From contig NZ_JACAWV010000006.1 of NCBI RefSeq assembly GCF_013390595.1, forward strand, positions 62,001 to 126,000: DNA of 64,000 nt. The letters are read 5' to 3'. Made by a program: the position numbers and the translations under genes. This stretch comes from Rhizobium sp. RM. GTDB taxonomy: Bacteria > Pseudomonadota > Alphaproteobacteria > Rhizobiales > Rhizobiaceae. Positions 25,677 to 35,039 of the stretch are shown here, one piece after another. The notes beneath the pieces are model-generated. The model worked only from the letters and a program-made list of their open reading frames with translations, was not told the DNA's origin and ran no database searches. How positions within the stretch are numbered: the first letter of the stretch is position 1; every line of letters starts with the position of its first letter.

Positions 25677-25846
25677 TTTTGGCTCCGGTTTCCGGTTTAT
25701 GGCCCTGCTTCATGCAGTCCCTTGTGCCGCACACTGGCACACGAGACTTGAACATCCAGTTTTGAGAATTGCTTGCATTTTAGTCATCGCTGCGGGAAAC
25801 AAGAGGCCCATATGCTTTGCAGGCATGACAAGAAGGACATAAGCCA

Positions 25847-27694
25847 ATGACCCTCGAACATCCGATCCGCCAACCGCTCTTTTCCATCGCGGAAACCTCC
25901 AATCCGGCGCTTGGCGACCTGCCCGGCTGGAAGCTCTCGGACCTTTATCCGTCTGCGGAGTCGGCAGAATACAAGGGCGATCTGGAGAAGGCCGAGGCTC
26001 TGGCAAGAACCTTCGAAAGCAAATGGAAGGGCAAACTCGAGGCTGCAGCCAAGACATCCGGAAATGACGGCATCGGCGCGGCCCTGAAAGAGTATGAAGC
26101 GCTGGACGATCTGCTTGGTCGCATCGGCTCGTTTGCCGGCCTCACATATTTTTCCGACACATCCAATCCTGCGAACGGCAAGCTTTATGGTGACGCACAG
26201 GCAAAGCTGACCGACATTTCCGCCCATCTGCTGTTTTTTGCACTGGAACTCAATCGTATCGACGACACGGTGATGGACACCTGCATGACAAACGATCCGC
26301 TGGCGGGGCATTACCGGCCGTGGATCGTCGACCTCAGGAAAGACAAGCCGCACCAGCTCGACGATCAACTCGAGCAGCTCTTCCTCGAAAAATCGATGAC
26401 GAGCGCCGCCGCCTTCAATCGCCTGTTCGATGAAACGATGGCAGATCTTCGTTTCGACATCGATGGTGCGAGCCTGCCGCTGGAAGCAACGCTCAACATG
26501 TTGCAGGACCCGGAGACGGACATCCGTAAAAAAGCGGCTGAAGCTTTGACCTCGACATTCAAGGACAATCTGCGGGTTTTCACCCTCATCACCAACACGC
26601 TTGCCAAGGATAAGGATATTTCCGACCGCTGGCGCAAGTTCGAAGACATTGCCGACAGCCGCCATCTGGCAAACCGTGTTGAGCGCGAGGTCGTCGACGC
26701 CCTCGCCGCCGCAGTGAAGAATGCCTATCCGCGCCTCTCCCACCGTTATTATGCGATGAAGGCGAAGTGGCTGGGTATGGAGCAGATGGAATTTTGGGAT
26801 CGCAATGCGCCGCTCCCGGATACCTCGAACACGGTCATTCCATGGGAAGAAGCCAAAGACACGGTTCTTTCCGCTTATGGCGCATTCGCACCTGAAATGG
26901 CCGATATCGCCCGTCGCTTCTTCGACGAACAATGGATCGATGCACCGGCCCGACCAGGCAAGGCACCCGGCGCTTTTGCGCATCCGACAGTGCCATCGGC
27001 GCACCCATACGTACTCGTCAATTATCTCGGTAAACCCCGGGATGTCATGACGCTCGCCCATGAACTTGGCCATGGGGTTCATCAGGTGCTTGCCGGCAGC
27101 CAGGGCGCGTTGATGTGCGCGACGCCGCTGACACTTGCCGAGACCGCCTCGGTATTCGGCGAGATGCTCACCTTCCGAAAACTGCTAGATGACACGAAGG
27201 ACCGGAAAGAACGCAAGGCCATGCTCGCCCGCAAGGTCGAGGACATGATCAATACCGTTGTCCGTCAGATCGCCTTCTATGAATTCGAGCGCAAGGTTCA
27301 TACTGCCCGCAAGCAGGGTGAACTGACGTCCGAACAGATCGGAGAGCTATGGCTCTCAGTCCAGGCCGAAAGCCTGGGGCCTGCCATCCGCATTTCCGAA
27401 GGTTACGAAAGCTGGTGGACCTATATTCCCCACTTTATTCACTCGCCCTTCTACGTCTATGCCTACGCCTTTGGCGACTGCCTCGTGAACTCGCTCTATG
27501 CGGTCTACCAGAACGCTGAGACCGGTTTTCAGGCCAAGTATTTCGAACTGCTGAAGGCTGGTGGCACCAAACATCACTCCGAGCTTTTGAAGCCGTTCGG
27601 CCTTGATGCCACCGACCCGTCCTTCTGGGACAAGGGGCTTTCCATGATCGAAGGTCTGATCGACGAACTCGAGGCTCTGGACAAGCAGGACTGA
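25847..27694 (+). CDS. pepF: Oligoendopeptidase F (M3 family)
   Basis: This 615-residue protein has the M3 zinc motif HELGH (H405, E406, H409) and a downstream glutamate in ETASVFGEM. An N-terminal helical region (about 1-200) precedes the catalytic domain, the usual M3B layout and length. It cleaves short cytosolic peptides. The ATG at 25847 follows AAGGACATAAGCCA, a reasonable Shine-Dalgarno region. It is divergent from the response-regulator gene (170 bp between starts) and monocistronic, followed by a large hairpin. Confidence 0.93.
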   Translation: MTLEHPIRQPLFSIAETSNPALGDLPGWKLSDLYPSAESAEYKGDLEKAEALARTFESKWKGKLEAAAKTSGNDGIGAALKEYEALDDLLGRIGSFAGLTYFSDTSNPANGKLYGDAQAKLTDISAHLLFFALELNRIDDTVMDTCMTNDPLAGHYRPWIVDLRKDKPHQLDDQLEQLFLEKSMTSAAAFNRLFDETMADLRFDIDGASLPLEATLNMLQDPETDIRKKAAEALTSTFKDNLRVFTLITNTLAKDKDISDRWRKFEDIADSRHLANRVEREVVDALAAAVKNAYPRLSHRYYAMKAKWLGMEQMEFWDRNAPLPDTSNTVIPWEEAKDTVLSAYGAFAPEMADIARRFFDEQWIDAPARPGKAPGAFAHPTVPSAHPYVLVNYLGKPRDVMTLAHELGHGVHQVLAGSQGALMCATPLTLAETASVFGEMLTFRKLLDDTKDRKERKAMLARKVEDMINTVVRQIAFYEFERKVHTARKQGELTSEQIGELWLSVQAESLGPAIRISEGYESWWTYIPHFIHSPFYVYAYAFGDCLVNSLYAVYQNAETGFQAKYFELLKAGGTKHHSELLKPFGLDATDPSFWDKGLSMIEGLIDELEALDKQD

Positions 27695-27707
27695 GCGCCA
27701 AATTGCA

Positions 27708-27748
27708 AACCGGCAAAGCTATCCTATTTCGGACAAGCTTTGCCGGTT
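27708..27748. repeat. 13-bp inverted repeat after pepF
   Basis: A perfect inverted repeat AACCGGCAAAGCT/AGCTTTGCCGGTT (27708-27720 with 27736-27748) with a 15-base spacer lies 14 bases after the pepF stop. No T run follows on either side. It may protect the mRNA 3' end or act as a terminator with help from Rho. Confidence 0.6.
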
Positions 27749-27791
27749 CAAATAGCGGCAATACCACCTGACATGGACGCCGGGCCAACGG

Positions 27792-28427
27792 ATGAAGCGC
27801 AAACCTGCTGATCTGACTTTGAGAGAAACGATACGATGGGAACCGCAAAGTGGGTTTCAGCGTATCGACCAGCATATGCGCCGCCTCCTACGTTCCGCCG
27901 ATGCACTCGGCTTTCGCCCGCCTGCCAACGCGATCAAGGCGCTGGAAAAAGAGGTGAGCGGGGAAATGCCGCTCTGCGTCAGAATTGTAATGAACTACAA
28001 GGGCGAACTCGATATCGTCACCACCCCATTCGAGCCTTTGCCTGCCGATACAGTCTGGCGGGTGCGTATTGCCCAAAGCATCCATCTCGACTCCTCCGAC
28101 ACGTTCTATCGGCACAAATCATCCCGCCGTGAGCCTTATGATGCGGCACGTGCCGAGTTCTTGGCGACGGAAGCGGACGAGGTTCTGCTTCTCAATGAAC
28201 GCGGAGAACTTTGCGAAGGGTCGTCAACAAGCGTTTTCGTGGAAATGCCGGATGGGCAATTGCTGACACCACCCCTCGATAGCGGCATATTACCGGGCGT
28301 CCTGCGCGCCGATCTCATCCGCGAACGCAAGGCGCGTGGACAGGTCCTGAAGGCCGACGACCTCGTCGGCAAACGCCTCTTTGTCGGCAACTCTCTCAAC
28401 GGCCTCATTGCGGCTGAGCTTGTCTAG
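27792..28427 (+). CDS. Class IV aminotransferase family protein (PabC-like)
   Basis: This 211-residue PLP enzyme is short for the family (about 270). The likely PLP lysine is in YRHKSSRR, followed by EVLLLNERGELCEGSSTSVF and PPLDSGILPGVLR, the family's cofactor-phosphate and substrate loops. Candidates are 4-amino-4-deoxychorismate lyase (folate synthesis) or a D-/branched-chain amino acid aminotransferase. The ATG at 27792 has only a weak Shine-Dalgarno. The N-terminal segment seems shortened relative to PabC, so an alternative start is possible. It converges with the diguanylate cyclase gene. Confidence 0.8.
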   Translation: MKRKPADLTLRETIRWEPQSGFQRIDQHMRRLLRSADALGFRPPANAIKALEKEVSGEMPLCVRIVMNYKGELDIVTTPFEPLPADTVWRVRIAQSIHLDSSDTFYRHKSSRREPYDAARAEFLATEADEVLLLNERGELCEGSSTSVFVEMPDGQLLTPPLDSGILPGVLRADLIRERKARGQVLKADDLVGKRLFVGNSLNGLIAAELV

Positions 28428-28456
28428 GCCGCAATGATCGCACGGCGTTGCCAGTG

Positions 28457-29419
28457 CTAAGCCGGAGTGGACAAGAGACGGTTGCGGCCTTTCTGTTTCG
28501 CCTCGTAAAGAGCCCTGTCCGCACGCACGAAGACATCGTCAGCCGTATCGCCAGGCCTGGACACTGTCATGCCAGCCGAACAACTATAGGAAAACTCAGG
28601 GACAGCGGCAAAGGGGCGCGAAGCCCGCACCCTCTCCAGCAGTCTTTCGACGATCGCATTACCTTCGACAATCGAACAGCGCGGCATAACAAGCATGAAT
28701 TCTTCACCGCCGATCCGGCCAAAGCAGTCGACCCGCCGTATGACCGAATGGGCTGAGCGAACGAAATCGCGCAGTACCGTGTCCCCTGCCTGGTGCCCGA
28801 AGCGGTCATTGATCTGCTTGAAGAAATCGATGTCCATCGTGCAGAGACAGAACGAACCTTCAAGTCCTGCCCGGAAACGCTCGATCTGCATATCCAGTTT
28901 GGCGAAAACAAAGCGCCGGTTTGCCGTGCCGGTCAATTCATCGGTCTGTGACGCTCGGACCGCCAGATCGCGATCCTGCCGCAGGGTACGATATCCCTGC
29001 CGCAATTCGGTAACATCGCTGGCCACGCACAGCATCCAGCCGTCCGTCTGCACCGTCTCTGTCATCCAGAACCAACGGCCATCATAGAGATCCATTTCGA
29101 ATGCCCGGTAAGACAACTTACCGCGCCGCGATTGCGCGGAAAGCAACCATCCTTCGAAATCGGCATTCTTGATAACGACACCAGATCGCATGCGATGGTT
29201 CATCCGCATGATCTCCGCCCAAGTGGGAAAATCCTCTGCTTCAAGCTGGAAGGTGTCGCGAAACGCAGGATTGGCGTGTCTCAACCGATCTTCGGCATCG
29301 TACAAAGCAATGAGAACAGGGGTCGTGTCCTGAAGCGCGGCAACACGCTCAATAAGACTATCCAATCGGCAAGTCTCCCATGAAGAGGCACTCGAAGACA
29401 CCTCCTGATTTGTCCCCAC
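28457..29419 (-). CDS. PAS-GGDEF diguanylate cyclase
   Basis: This 320-residue protein has an N-terminal PAS domain (about 25-140) and a GGDEF domain (about 155-318). The active site GGEEF (237-241) is intact and the product-inhibition site RRVD (228-231) sits five residues before it, so it should make c-di-GMP with feedback control. It has no transmembrane segment. The start is taken as GTG 29419, preceded by a G-rich stretch; this start is uncertain. It ends convergently with the aminotransferase gene. The PAS ligand is unknown. Confidence 0.92.
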   Translation of the reverse strand: MGTNQEVSSSASSWETCRLDSLIERVAALQDTTPVLIALYDAEDRLRHANPAFRDTFQLEAEDFPTWAEIMRMNHRMRSGVVIKNADFEGWLLSAQSRRGKLSYRAFEMDLYDGRWFWMTETVQTDGWMLCVASDVTELRQGYRTLRQDRDLAVRASQTDELTGTANRRFVFAKLDMQIERFRAGLEGSFCLCTMDIDFFKQINDRFGHQAGDTVLRDFVRSAHSVIRRVDCFGRIGGEEFMLVMPRCSIVEGNAIVERLLERVRASRPFAAVPEFSYSCSAGMTVSRPGDTADDVFVRADRALYEAKQKGRNRLLSTPA

Positions 29420-29609
29420 CCCCAGTTCGGTGACATCTCATGGCCGTATCCGCTTTTGATTATAAACGTAGCGTCTAAAATGCGAAGCGCCAGAATGACT
29501 TCCAAACCATAAAAACATCCATCGTCATATCGCCGTCATCCCTCTCCCCTTTATTGTGGCGGAATTGTATGATCTAGCTTACCCATTGGCTGAAAAGGAA
29601 AAATCACGA

Positions 29610-31055
29610 ATGGCGGAACCAGCTTACCCGATCTATGGCGATATTAGCGGCCCCATCATCATGATCGGCTTTGGCTCTATCGGCCGCGGCACGCTTCCCT
29701 TGATCGAACGCCATTTCAATTTTGACCGATCACGCCTTGTCGTTATTGACCCCCGCGAGGACATTGCCGGCTTTCTGGCCGAAAAAGGCATTCGTCATAT
29801 CCGCACCCATTTGACCAAGAAAAACTATAAGGAAGTTCTCCTTCCCCTCGTCAAGGACGTGGAGGGACAGGGGTTTTGCGTCAACCTCTCCGTCGATGCC
29901 TCGTCCATCGATCTCATGAAGCTCTGCCGCAAACACGGAATGCTTTATGTCGATACGGTCGTGGAACCGTGGCCCGGCTTCTACTTCGACAAAAACGCCG
30001 ATAACGCATCGCGCACCAACTATTCCCTGCGCGAAACCATGCTGAAGGAAAAAGCGGCCAAACCGGGCGGCACGACAGCCATTTCCACCTGCGGCGCAAA
30101 CCCTGGTATGGTGTCCTGGTTCGTCAAACAGGCGCTCGTCAATCTGGCCGCGAATAACGGCCTCGATTTAGACGAGCCTGAGGCGACCGACCGCGAAGGC
30201 TGGGCAAAGCTCATGAAACGCCTCGGCGTTAAAGGCGTACACGTTGCCGAACGCGACACGCAACGCTCCCGAGAGCCGAAACCGTTCGGCGCCTTCTGGA
30301 ATACCTGGTCGGTGGAAGGGTTTATCTCCGAAGGTCTGCAGCCGGCTGAACTCGGTTGGGGAACGCACGAAAGATGGACACCCAAAAACGCCAGAAAACA
30401 TAAGAAGGGCACCAAGGCAGCGATCTACCTTGATCAGCCCGGAGCCGCCACGCGGGTGCGGACCTGGTGCCCGACGCTTGGCGCCCAGTACGGTTTTCTC
30501 GTCACCCACAATGAAGCCATTTCGATTTCGGATTACTTCACTGTCCGCAACAGCGATGGCGATGTCATTTACCGTCCGACGTGTCACTACGCCTACCATC
30601 CGTGCAACGATGCAGTCCTTTCACTGCATGAAATGTTCGGTAATGGCAGCAAGCCGCAGGCTGTTCAGCATGTGCTTGGTGAAGATGAACTGGTCGATGG
30701 TGCCGATGAGCTCGGTGTTCTGCTGTTTGGCCATGAAAAGAACGCCTACTGGTATGGTTCCCGGTTGACGCTCGAAGAAGCGCGAACTCTTGCGCCGTAC
30801 CAGAATGCGACCGGCTTGCAGGTGAGCTCGGCGGTGCTGGCCGGCATGGTCTGGGCGCTTGAAAATCCGGCCGTTGGCATCGTTGAAGCGGACGAAATGG
30901 ACTATCGCCGCTGCCTGGAAATTCAGCGCCCGTATCTCGGCCCGGTCGAAGGCCACTATACGAACTGGACACCGCTCGACGGCCGCCCTGGTCTGTTTCC
31001 CGACAATATCGACATGTCCGATCCTTGGCAGTTCAAGAACATACTTGTCCGCTGA
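29610..31055 (+). CDS. hss: Homospermidine synthase
   Basis: This 481-residue NAD-dependent enzyme has a Rossmann start IIMIGFGSIGRGTLPLIERH and family segments ISTCGANPGMVSWFVKQAL and SVEGFISEGLQPAELGWGTH. It condenses two putrescines (or putrescine and spermidine) into sym-homospermidine, the main polyamine of rhizobia. It is cytoplasmic. I chose ATG 29610 (MAEPAYPIYGD), with AAGGA about 12 bases upstream, over an in-frame GTG at 29556. It is monocistronic. This gene is a good taxonomic marker for alphaproteobacteria. Confidence 0.96.
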   Translation: MAEPAYPIYGDISGPIIMIGFGSIGRGTLPLIERHFNFDRSRLVVIDPREDIAGFLAEKGIRHIRTHLTKKNYKEVLLPLVKDVEGQGFCVNLSVDASSIDLMKLCRKHGMLYVDTVVEPWPGFYFDKNADNASRTNYSLRETMLKEKAAKPGGTTAISTCGANPGMVSWFVKQALVNLAANNGLDLDEPEATDREGWAKLMKRLGVKGVHVAERDTQRSREPKPFGAFWNTWSVEGFISEGLQPAELGWGTHERWTPKNARKHKKGTKAAIYLDQPGAATRVRTWCPTLGAQYGFLVTHNEAISISDYFTVRNSDGDVIYRPTCHYAYHPCNDAVLSLHEMFGNGSKPQAVQHVLGEDELVDGADELGVLLFGHEKNAYWYGSRLTLEEARTLAPYQNATGLQVSSAVLAGMVWALENPAVGIVEADEMDYRRCLEIQRPYLGPVEGHYTNWTPLDGRPGLFPDNIDMSDPWQFKNILVR

Positions 31056-31202
31056 AAAAGGTATTTCTCGTGATCGTGACCGTCGAGCTTTCGGATTCGT
31101 CTGTGGAACCTGTGCGATACATCAGCGTTGCCTTGAAATAACAAAAACTTCACGGCATGGTCGAACAACACCGGCTTTACCGAATCGCAGGAGAACAGGC
31201 CC

Positions 31203-31577
31203 ATGAACTTCAAGACGAGCGCTGCTTTGCTTTGTGCCGCAATTGCGGTGTCATCGTGTGTTGCGCCGGGACCCTCCTCGCAATCACCGAGCATGCCATC
31301 CGTTTCGCGGGGACCTGCGGTGGACGGCCGATGGATTGACCGTAACGGCATTATTTCGACATTCCAGAACGGCTCGTTCTCCACGCGTTCAAGCGACACG
31401 AATACACTTCTGGCATCTGGTACGTATGTCACGATCTCGCCGACGCTTTATGAGATCAACATGACATCGCTGGTGCGCAACACACAGTCGCGCGTCAACT
31501 GCGCACTGGTCTCACCGTCGCAGTTGAACTGCACGACGGACACCAACAGTCAGTTTACCCTGAACCGCCAGGGCTGA
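31203..31577 (+). CDS. omp10: Outer membrane lipoprotein Omp10 family
   Basis: This 124-residue lipoprotein has signal peptide [19 protein letters not shown] with lipobox V-S-S-C (C19). The mature part shows [31 protein letters not shown] and [13 protein letters not shown], closely matching remembered Brucella Omp10. It is anchored in the outer membrane and is thought to help envelope integrity; its precise function is unknown. The ATG follows AGGAGAAC. It has its own terminator at 31603-31634. Confidence 0.92.
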   Translation: MNFKTSAALLCAAIAVSSCVAPGPSSQSPSMPSVSRGPAVDGRWIDRNGIISTFQNGSFSTRSSDTNTLLASGTYVTISPTLYEINMTSLVRNTQSRVNCALVSPSQLNCTTDTNSQFTLNRQG

Positions 31578-31602
31578 CCGTACTTCCATTTCTGAATATT
31601 CG

Positions 31603-31634
31603 AAAATGCACGCTTAACGCGTGCATTTTCTTTA
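31603..31634 (+). terminator. Rho-independent terminator of omp10
   Basis: An 11-bp stem AAAATGCACGC/GCGTGCATTTT (31603-31613 with 31619-31629) with a five-base loop is followed by CTTTATTT. It lies 26 bases after the omp10 stop. Confidence 0.88.
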
Positions 31635-31790
31635 TTTCATCCCTGTCACATTTTCTCTTGCCGTCCCGCGCCGCAGATGAAAACATCGCTCGCGGAAAGA
31701 CTGACATACTTTCGCGTTAGACAATGAGCACGAACATGCGCGGACAGTGATCGAGCCGCCTCGTTCCGCGTGAAAAACAGGAGAGGGACT

Positions 31791-33692
31791 ATGAAGCGAT
31801 TTTTGAGACTGGGGATGCTGAGCGTATCGGCGATGACGCTTTCGGCCGGAGCTGCTTTTGCCGATTACGAACTCAATATTCTTCATATCAACGATTTCCA
31901 CTCCCGTATCGAAGCGATCAACAAGTTCGACTCGACCTGCTCGGCGGAAGAAGCAGGCAAGAACGAGTGCTTCGGCGGCGCCGCGCGCCTGCTGACCGCG
32001 ATCAACAAGACACGCGACGCGCTCAAGGCTGACGGCAAGAACGTTCTGCTTCTGAACGCCGGTGACAATTTCCAGGGATCGCTGTTTTACACCACCTATA
32101 AGGGTACGGTGGAAGCAGAAATGCTGAACGCCATGAAGTTCGACGCCATGACCGTCGGCAACCATGAATTTGACGATAGCGAAGACGGTCTCGCAGGCTT
32201 CCTCGACAAGGTTCAGTTCCCCGTCGTAACTGCCAACGTGGTTGCCAGCGCCGCTTCGAAAATTGGTGATCGGGTCAAGCCCTTCATCGTTCTCGATGTT
32301 GGTGGTCAGAAGATCGGCATCGTCGGCGCCGTCGCAAACGACACACCGGAACTTGCGACACCAGGCCCAAACATCACCATCGCCGATGACGTGGCGAAAA
32401 TCACCGAAGAAGTGGTGAAGCTCAAGGAACAGGGCGTCAACAAGATCATCGCTCTGACCCATGTCGGCTATCCGCGTGATCTGGAATATATCGCCAAAAT
32501 CCCCGACGTTGACGTCGTTGTCGGTGGCCACTCCCACACGCTGCTGTCAAACACCGATAGCAAGGCGGAAGGCCCCTACCCGACCCTGGTCGACAATCCC
32601 GGCGGTTACAAGGTTCCAGTCGTCCAGGCTGGCCAGTACAGCAAATATCTTGGTGACCTCCGCGTTCTCTTCGATGACAACGGCGTCGTGAAAGAAGCCA
32701 AGGGCGACCCGATCCTGGTTGACGCCTCCTTCACGCCTGACGAAGCCATTACCAAGCGGATCGATGAGCTCAAGGCACCGATTGAAGAGCTGAAGGCCAA
32801 GGTTGTCGGCTCCTCCGAAGGCGCAATTGAAGGCGACCGCAAGATTTGCCGCGTCAAGGAATGCTCGATGGGCAACCTCGTTGCGGATGCGACCCTGGAC
32901 CGCGTCAAGGATCAGGGCGTCACGATTGCTTTTGCCAATGCAGGCGGGTTGCGCTCGTCCATTGACGCGGGCGACGTGACCATGGGCGAAGTTCTGACGG
33001 TTCTGCCCTTCCAGAACACCGTCGCAACTTTTCAGTTGAAAGGCGAAGACATCAAGGCCGCACTTGAAAACGGCGTCAGCCAGATCGACGACGTCGCAGG
33101 ACGCTTCATGCAGGTTTCCGGCCTGAAGTATTCCTTTGACCGCTCGAAGCCGGTCGGTGAACGCGTCACCGACATTCAGGTCAAGGACGGCGAAGGCTTT
33201 GTAGCGCTCGACCCGGCCAAAACCTACACCGTTGCGGCCAACAACTACGTCCGCACCGGCGGCGACGGCTTCAAGGTCTTTAACGATAAGGCGATCAATG
33301 CCTATGACTTCGGACCAAATCTCGAAGAGGCCGTTGCGGCTTACGTCGGCAAGAACAGCCCTTACAAACCTTACACGGACGGCCGCATTGCTGAAGTAAC
33401 ACCGGCCGGCTACGTCGCTCCCGCCAAACCGGCAGCACCCGCTGCCGCTCCTGCGGCAACGGCGCCTGCACCTGCAGCAACGGCGCCAGCGGCAACCGCA
33501 CCAGCTCCTTCCGCTCCAGCGGCAGCACAGGCCGCAGCGAAGTATGTCGTCGAAAAGGGCGACTCGCTGTGGAAGATCGCAACCGAAAAATATGGCAACG
33601 GCGCTCTCTGGACGAAGATTGCCGGTGCAAACGCGCTGAAGCGTCCAAACCACATCGAAATCGGCGAGGAGCTGGAGATTCCGGCGAACTAA
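31791..33692 (+). CDS. Periplasmic 5'-nucleotidase / 2',3'-cyclic phosphodiesterase with C-terminal LysM
   Basis: This 633-residue protein has a signal peptide (1-24, ending AAFA), a calcineurin-type phosphoesterase domain (about 26-280; LHINDFH, GDNFQG, GNHEFD, GGHSHT), a 5'-nucleotidase C-terminal domain (about 325-535), an Ala/Pro/Thr linker of about 40 residues made of degenerate APAATAPA units, and a LysM domain (about 582-632; YVVEKGDSLWKIA). It would hydrolyse nucleotides in the periplasm for phosphate or nucleoside salvage while bound to peptidoglycan. ATG 31791 follows GGAGAGGG. The LysM tail is an addition to the usual family architecture. Confidence 0.93.
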   Translation: MKRFLRLGMLSVSAMTLSAGAAFADYELNILHINDFHSRIEAINKFDSTCSAEEAGKNECFGGAARLLTAINKTRDALKADGKNVLLLNAGDNFQGSLFYTTYKGTVEAEMLNAMKFDAMTVGNHEFDDSEDGLAGFLDKVQFPVVTANVVASAASKIGDRVKPFIVLDVGGQKIGIVGAVANDTPELATPGPNITIADDVAKITEEVVKLKEQGVNKIIALTHVGYPRDLEYIAKIPDVDVVVGGHSHTLLSNTDSKAEGPYPTLVDNPGGYKVPVVQAGQYSKYLGDLRVLFDDNGVVKEAKGDPILVDASFTPDEAITKRIDELKAPIEELKAKVVGSSEGAIEGDRKICRVKECSMGNLVADATLDRVKDQGVTIAFANAGGLRSSIDAGDVTMGEVLTVLPFQNTVATFQLKGEDIKAALENGVSQIDDVAGRFMQVSGLKYSFDRSKPVGERVTDIQVKDGEGFVALDPAKTYTVAANNYVRTGGDGFKVFNDKAINAYDFGPNLEEAVAAYVGKNSPYKPYTDGRIAEVTPAGYVAPAKPAAPAAAPAATAPAPAATAPAATAPAPSAPAAAQAAAKYVVEKGDSLWKIATEKYGNGALWTKIAGANALKRPNHIEIGEELEIPAN

Positions 33693-33730
33693 GCCGAACC
33701 TTTCTCACAGGGCAATTTGCCGCAGACACG

Positions 33731-33761
33731 AAAGCCAGTCTCAAACGAGGCTGGCTTTTTT
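33731..33761 (+). terminator. Rho-independent terminator of the 5'-nucleotidase gene
   Basis: An 8-bp stem AAAGCCAG/CTGGCTTT (33731-33738 with 33751-33758) with a 12-base loop is followed by a T run (33756-33761). It lies 38 bases after the stop codon. Confidence 0.88.
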
Positions 33762-33944
33762 ATTTTATCATAAAAATCATTGCCTTACGCCGCATACCTC
33801 GGCGAGGATCAGCCCACCCGCCGTGCAACCCGAGGAAATCGCAGCCGCAGATGGTTCAATCCTGAAAAATTTAGTCTAGAACACGATGAACCATTCGACG
33901 GCAAAAACGTAGTGCCATGCAATTCGAGTTTCAGGGTATTCTTC

Positions 33945-34979
33945 ATGGTGGCAAACATATCCGCACTTCCCGCAAACCATCCTGCTGTTTCGTTCGGCAA
34001 GGTGGGTGTCCTCATCGTCAATCTGGGAACACCTGACGGCACCGACTACAAATCGATGCGGCGTTATCTGGCGGAGTTTCTAAGCGATAAGCGGGTTATC
34101 GAATGGTCACGACTGTATTGGTATCCAATCCTCTACGGCATCGTCCTCAACAAGCGTCCGCAGAAGGTCGGCAAGGCTTATGAAGAGATCTGGAACCACG
34201 ATCTGAATGAAAGCTATCTTCGGACCTATACGCGCAATCAGTCCGATCTGATGGTCGACCTCCTCAAGGATCTGCCGAATGTGGTCGTCGACTGGGCGAT
34301 GCGCTACGGCCAGCCGTCCATCGCGTCCAAGATCGATGCGCTGAAGGAACAGGGCTGCGAAAAAATCCTGCTTTTCCCGCTATATCCGCAATATGCGGCA
34401 TCGACGACGGCGACCGTCAACGACAAGGCATTCGAACATCTCATGAAGCTGCGCTGGCAGCCGGCACTCCGCACCGTGCCGCCGTATCATGATGACCCGG
34501 CCTATATCGACGCCCTGGCAACCTCCGTGAAAAAACACCTGGCGACGCTCGACTGGGAGCCCGAGATGTTGATCACCTCGTTCCACGGCATTCCCCAGTC
34601 CTATTTCCAGAAGGGCGATCCCTATTATTGCCACTGTCAGAAAACTGCCCGCCTGCTGCGCGAGGCATTGGGACTAACGGACAAGAACTTCATGATTACC
34701 TTCCAGTCGCGCTTCGGACCGGAAGAGTGGCTGCAGCCTTACACCGACAAAACCGTCGAGAAACTGGCCTCGGAGGGCATCAAACGCATCGCCGTCATGA
34801 ACCCCGGCTTCGTTTCCGATTGTCTTGAGACACTCGAAGAAATCGCTGGTGAGGCCGGTGAGATTTTCCTGCACAATGGCGGCGAAAAGTTCACGCATGT
34901 CCCTTGCCTCAACGACAGTGTGGAAGGCATGAATGTTCTCGAGAAGGTTGTGCGCCGGGAGTTGCAAGGCTGGGTATAA
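33945..34979 (+). CDS. hemH: Ferrochelatase
   Basis: This 344-residue enzyme inserts ferrous iron into protoporphyrin IX, the last step of haem b synthesis. It has VGVLIVNLGTPDGTDY (20-35), LFPLYPQYAASTT, the catalytic H214 in TSFHGIPQSYF, and a CHCQKTA segment. I chose ATG 33945 because the resulting N-terminus matches remembered rhizobial enzymes; the longer ORF from 33780 has no Shine-Dalgarno. The TTTAGTCTAGAAC sequence near 33870 is only a poor match to an Irr-controlled element. It sits 60 bp upstream of qmcA-nfeD on the same strand. Confidence 0.96.
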   Translation: MVANISALPANHPAVSFGKVGVLIVNLGTPDGTDYKSMRRYLAEFLSDKRVIEWSRLYWYPILYGIVLNKRPQKVGKAYEEIWNHDLNESYLRTYTRNQSDLMVDLLKDLPNVVVDWAMRYGQPSIASKIDALKEQGCEKILLFPLYPQYAASTTATVNDKAFEHLMKLRWQPALRTVPPYHDDPAYIDALATSVKKHLATLDWEPEMLITSFHGIPQSYFQKGDPYYCHCQKTARLLREALGLTDKNFMITFQSRFGPEEWLQPYTDKTVEKLASEGIKRIAVMNPGFVSDCLETLEEIAGEAGEIFLHNGGEKFTHVPCLNDSVEGMNVLEKVVRRELQGWV

Positions 34980-35039
34980 TCCTGCCATAAGCAATCAAGG
35001 GTGCGAACTCCGAACGAAACGGATCGCGGAGGAAATGCG

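Noticed and set aside
25730..25760. Sigma-54 promoter (TGGCAC) upstream of pepF
   Set aside because: TGGCAC is present but no GC follows at the required distance for a -12 element.
25784..27082. Open frame of 432 codons on the minus strand opposite pepF
   Set aside because: Antisense shadow; pepF has the catalytic HELGH motif and its own start signals.
29556..29609. Upstream GTG start for homospermidine synthase
   Set aside because: The extra 18 residues are not typical of the family and the GTG lacks a Shine-Dalgarno; ATG 29610 fits better.
31632..33653. Long minus-strand frames opposite the 5'-nucleotidase gene
   Set aside because: Antisense shadows of a clearly identified gene.
33869..33882. 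Possible Irr-controlled element upstream of hemH (TTTAGTCTAGAAC)
   Set aside because: Only partly matches the TTTAGAA-type palindrome and is not symmetrical enough to call.
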